15,138 nt of DNA. It comes from JBBRLG01 sp038231495 (GTDB lineage Bacteria; Planctomycetota; Planctomycetia; Gemmatales; Gemmataceae). The position numbers and the translations under genes were made by a program. Below the pieces are notes generated by a model. The model was not told the DNA's origin and did no database searches. It worked only from the letters and a program-made list of their open reading frames with translations. Location: assembly GCA_038231495.1 (NCBI GenBank), contig JBBRLG010000108.1, positions 1 to 15,138 of the forward strand, in the 5' to 3' direction. This document shows, piece after piece, positions 14,480 to 15,138 of this stretch (its first letter is position 1; each line of letters starts with the position of its first letter).

Positions 14480-14700
14480 TCAACTGTTCAAGAAGTTCAG
14501 CCAGAACGTCATCTCACTCACCTACGCCGCGCGGAACAGCACGTCCAGGTACGCCTCACGCACCCACTTCGCGGGGTTGCCCCCGGAGCCGTTCTTCTTG
14601 CCGTAATACTCGACCGAGCCGACGAACCCGGAGTTGATGTCCTCCGTTGTGCCGCCCGTGTTGAACACGTTGACCCAAAAGGCCAGGCCGCCGGCTGATG
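14480..14700 (-). pseudogene. C-terminal remnant of a DUF4214-type protein, with in-frame TAG
   Basis: Read on the minus strand from about 14700, the frame gives GGLAFWVNVFNTGGTTEDI, then SGFVGSVEYYGKKN and KWVREAYLDVLFRAA, the pattern of a DUF4214 repeat (F-W, then a helix, then S-x-E-Y, then x-x-Y-x-x-V-L-x-R). DUF4214 domains occur in large surface or extracellular proteins. A TAG at 14522-14524 stops the frame, but the same frame continues directly with MTFWLNFLNS and a TGA at 14480-14482, which looks like the first helix of the next repeat and the true C-terminus. Upstream of about 14700 the similarity ends abruptly and no start with a ribosome site is seen. I read it as a truncated, decaying fragment. 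The end of the region overlaps a GTTGAC-GG-GTCAAC palindrome (14471-14484). Confidence 0.7.
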
Positions 14701-15006
14701 CGCCGTATGGGCTCTTTTTGTGGGGTATTGTTGAACGACGGTGGATGAAAACGCTCGACAATGGCACAATTGTCCTGAATTACGACGTAAGCTGACTCTT
14801 CGTAAAGGCTTACAATCCGTCCGATGAACCCTATACTATCGGTGAAGTAGTCAAACTCCTAAGTTGAAGTACGGGCTTATCAGACCAAAAACGGTCCCCG
14901 ATATAGCTTAATTCTGCCCGGCTCGGTGGCAGGGGAGTTTTAAGCGAAAGGGCGCTGCCAGGTTGGCGAGGGTCGAGATTGGCGAGGGTCGATTTTAGGG
15001 ACTTTC
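14701..15006. other. Gene-free stretch with a 14-bp direct repeat
   Basis: No credible gene is seen. The DNA is visibly less GC-rich than the rest of the window. TTGGCGAGGGTCGA occurs twice in tandem with period 16 (14963-14976 and 14979-14992). A minus-strand open frame across the right part has no family features or ribosome site. The stretch separates two coding remnants and looks like degraded DNA. Confidence 0.5.
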
Positions 15007-15138
15007 TCATGCTGCAACCTCTGGCGCGGACAGTTGTTGGCGTAGTTGGTCGGGGGTCCGCTTCAGCAGTGCCCACCAGTCCGTCGTCGGCAGCTTTACC
15101 CCCAACAACTCCTACGGCGTCCGCTGGCGTCGCGGGCC
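15007..15138 (-). pseudogene. C-terminal coding fragment of an unknown protein
   Basis: The minus-strand frame ending at TGA 15007-15009 reads LLGVKLPTTDWWALLKRT and then PDQLRQQLSAPEVAA, which has the look of a real protein end (helix-forming, balanced composition). Going upstream, a TAG at 15112-15114 interrupts the frame 35 codons from the end, and the window stops 24 bases later. Either it is a decayed gene, a frameshift brings the coding frame in from outside the window, or the resemblance is chance. I do not recognise the family. Confidence 0.3.

Noticed and set aside
14522..14524. TAG read as an amino acid (recoding)
   Set aside because: TAG is used as a normal stop by selD and the DUF1501 gene in this window, so nonsense decay is simpler.
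14831..15076. 81-codon minus-strand open frame
   Set aside because: No ribosome site or family features; it crosses the direct repeat and conflicts with the more protein-like frame ending at 15007.

Overview
The window is GC-rich chromosomal DNA that most resembles a planctomycete, probably of the Gemmata kind. The reasons are a DUF1800/DUF1501 pair of exported proteins, a redoxin / cytochrome c / copper-monooxygenase fusion, a DUF4214 remnant, and long inverted repeats in most intergenic gaps. This assignment rests on recalled family distribution, not on a search.

Left part (1-3903). On the minus strand lie an LpxL/HtrB-like acyltransferase (435-1370) and, downstream of it, the first 114 codons of a polytopic membrane protein that runs off the window edge. 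A divergent pair on the plus strand encodes a stand-alone E2-type acyltransferase domain without lipoyl domains (1697-2464) and a cytochrome P450 (2512-3903). A good sigma70-like promoter at 1501-1530 probably drives the pair.

Middle part (4172-10987, minus strand). Four genes for exported proteins run in one direction: a redoxin-cytochrome c-copper monooxygenase fusion, a Tat-exported amidohydrolase, a DUF1800 protein and a Tat-exported DUF1501 protein. A TetR-family regulator (11179-11841) is divergent from the first gene and has a short palindrome inside its own likely promoter. I infer a periplasmic oxidation/hydrolysis module of unknown substrate, possibly controlled by this regulator.

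Right part (11943-14399, plus strand). A secreted protein with two secretin N0/STN-like modules, selenide water dikinase (selD, Cys form) and a small DUF4404 protein follow one another, with a strong hairpin after each. From 14480 to the window end the minus strand carries only coding remnants: a DUF4214 C-terminus interrupted by an in-frame TAG, and a C-terminal fragment of an unknown protein. Between them is gene-free, less GC-rich DNA.

The most striking structural feature is a set of six long inverted repeats with mutually unrelated sequences (3922-4051, 5448-5577, 9153-9249, 12717-12760, 13891-13959, 14414-14457). Two are built from 7-bp tandem repeats facing each other, and one of these supplies the last codons and stop of the redoxin fusion gene.
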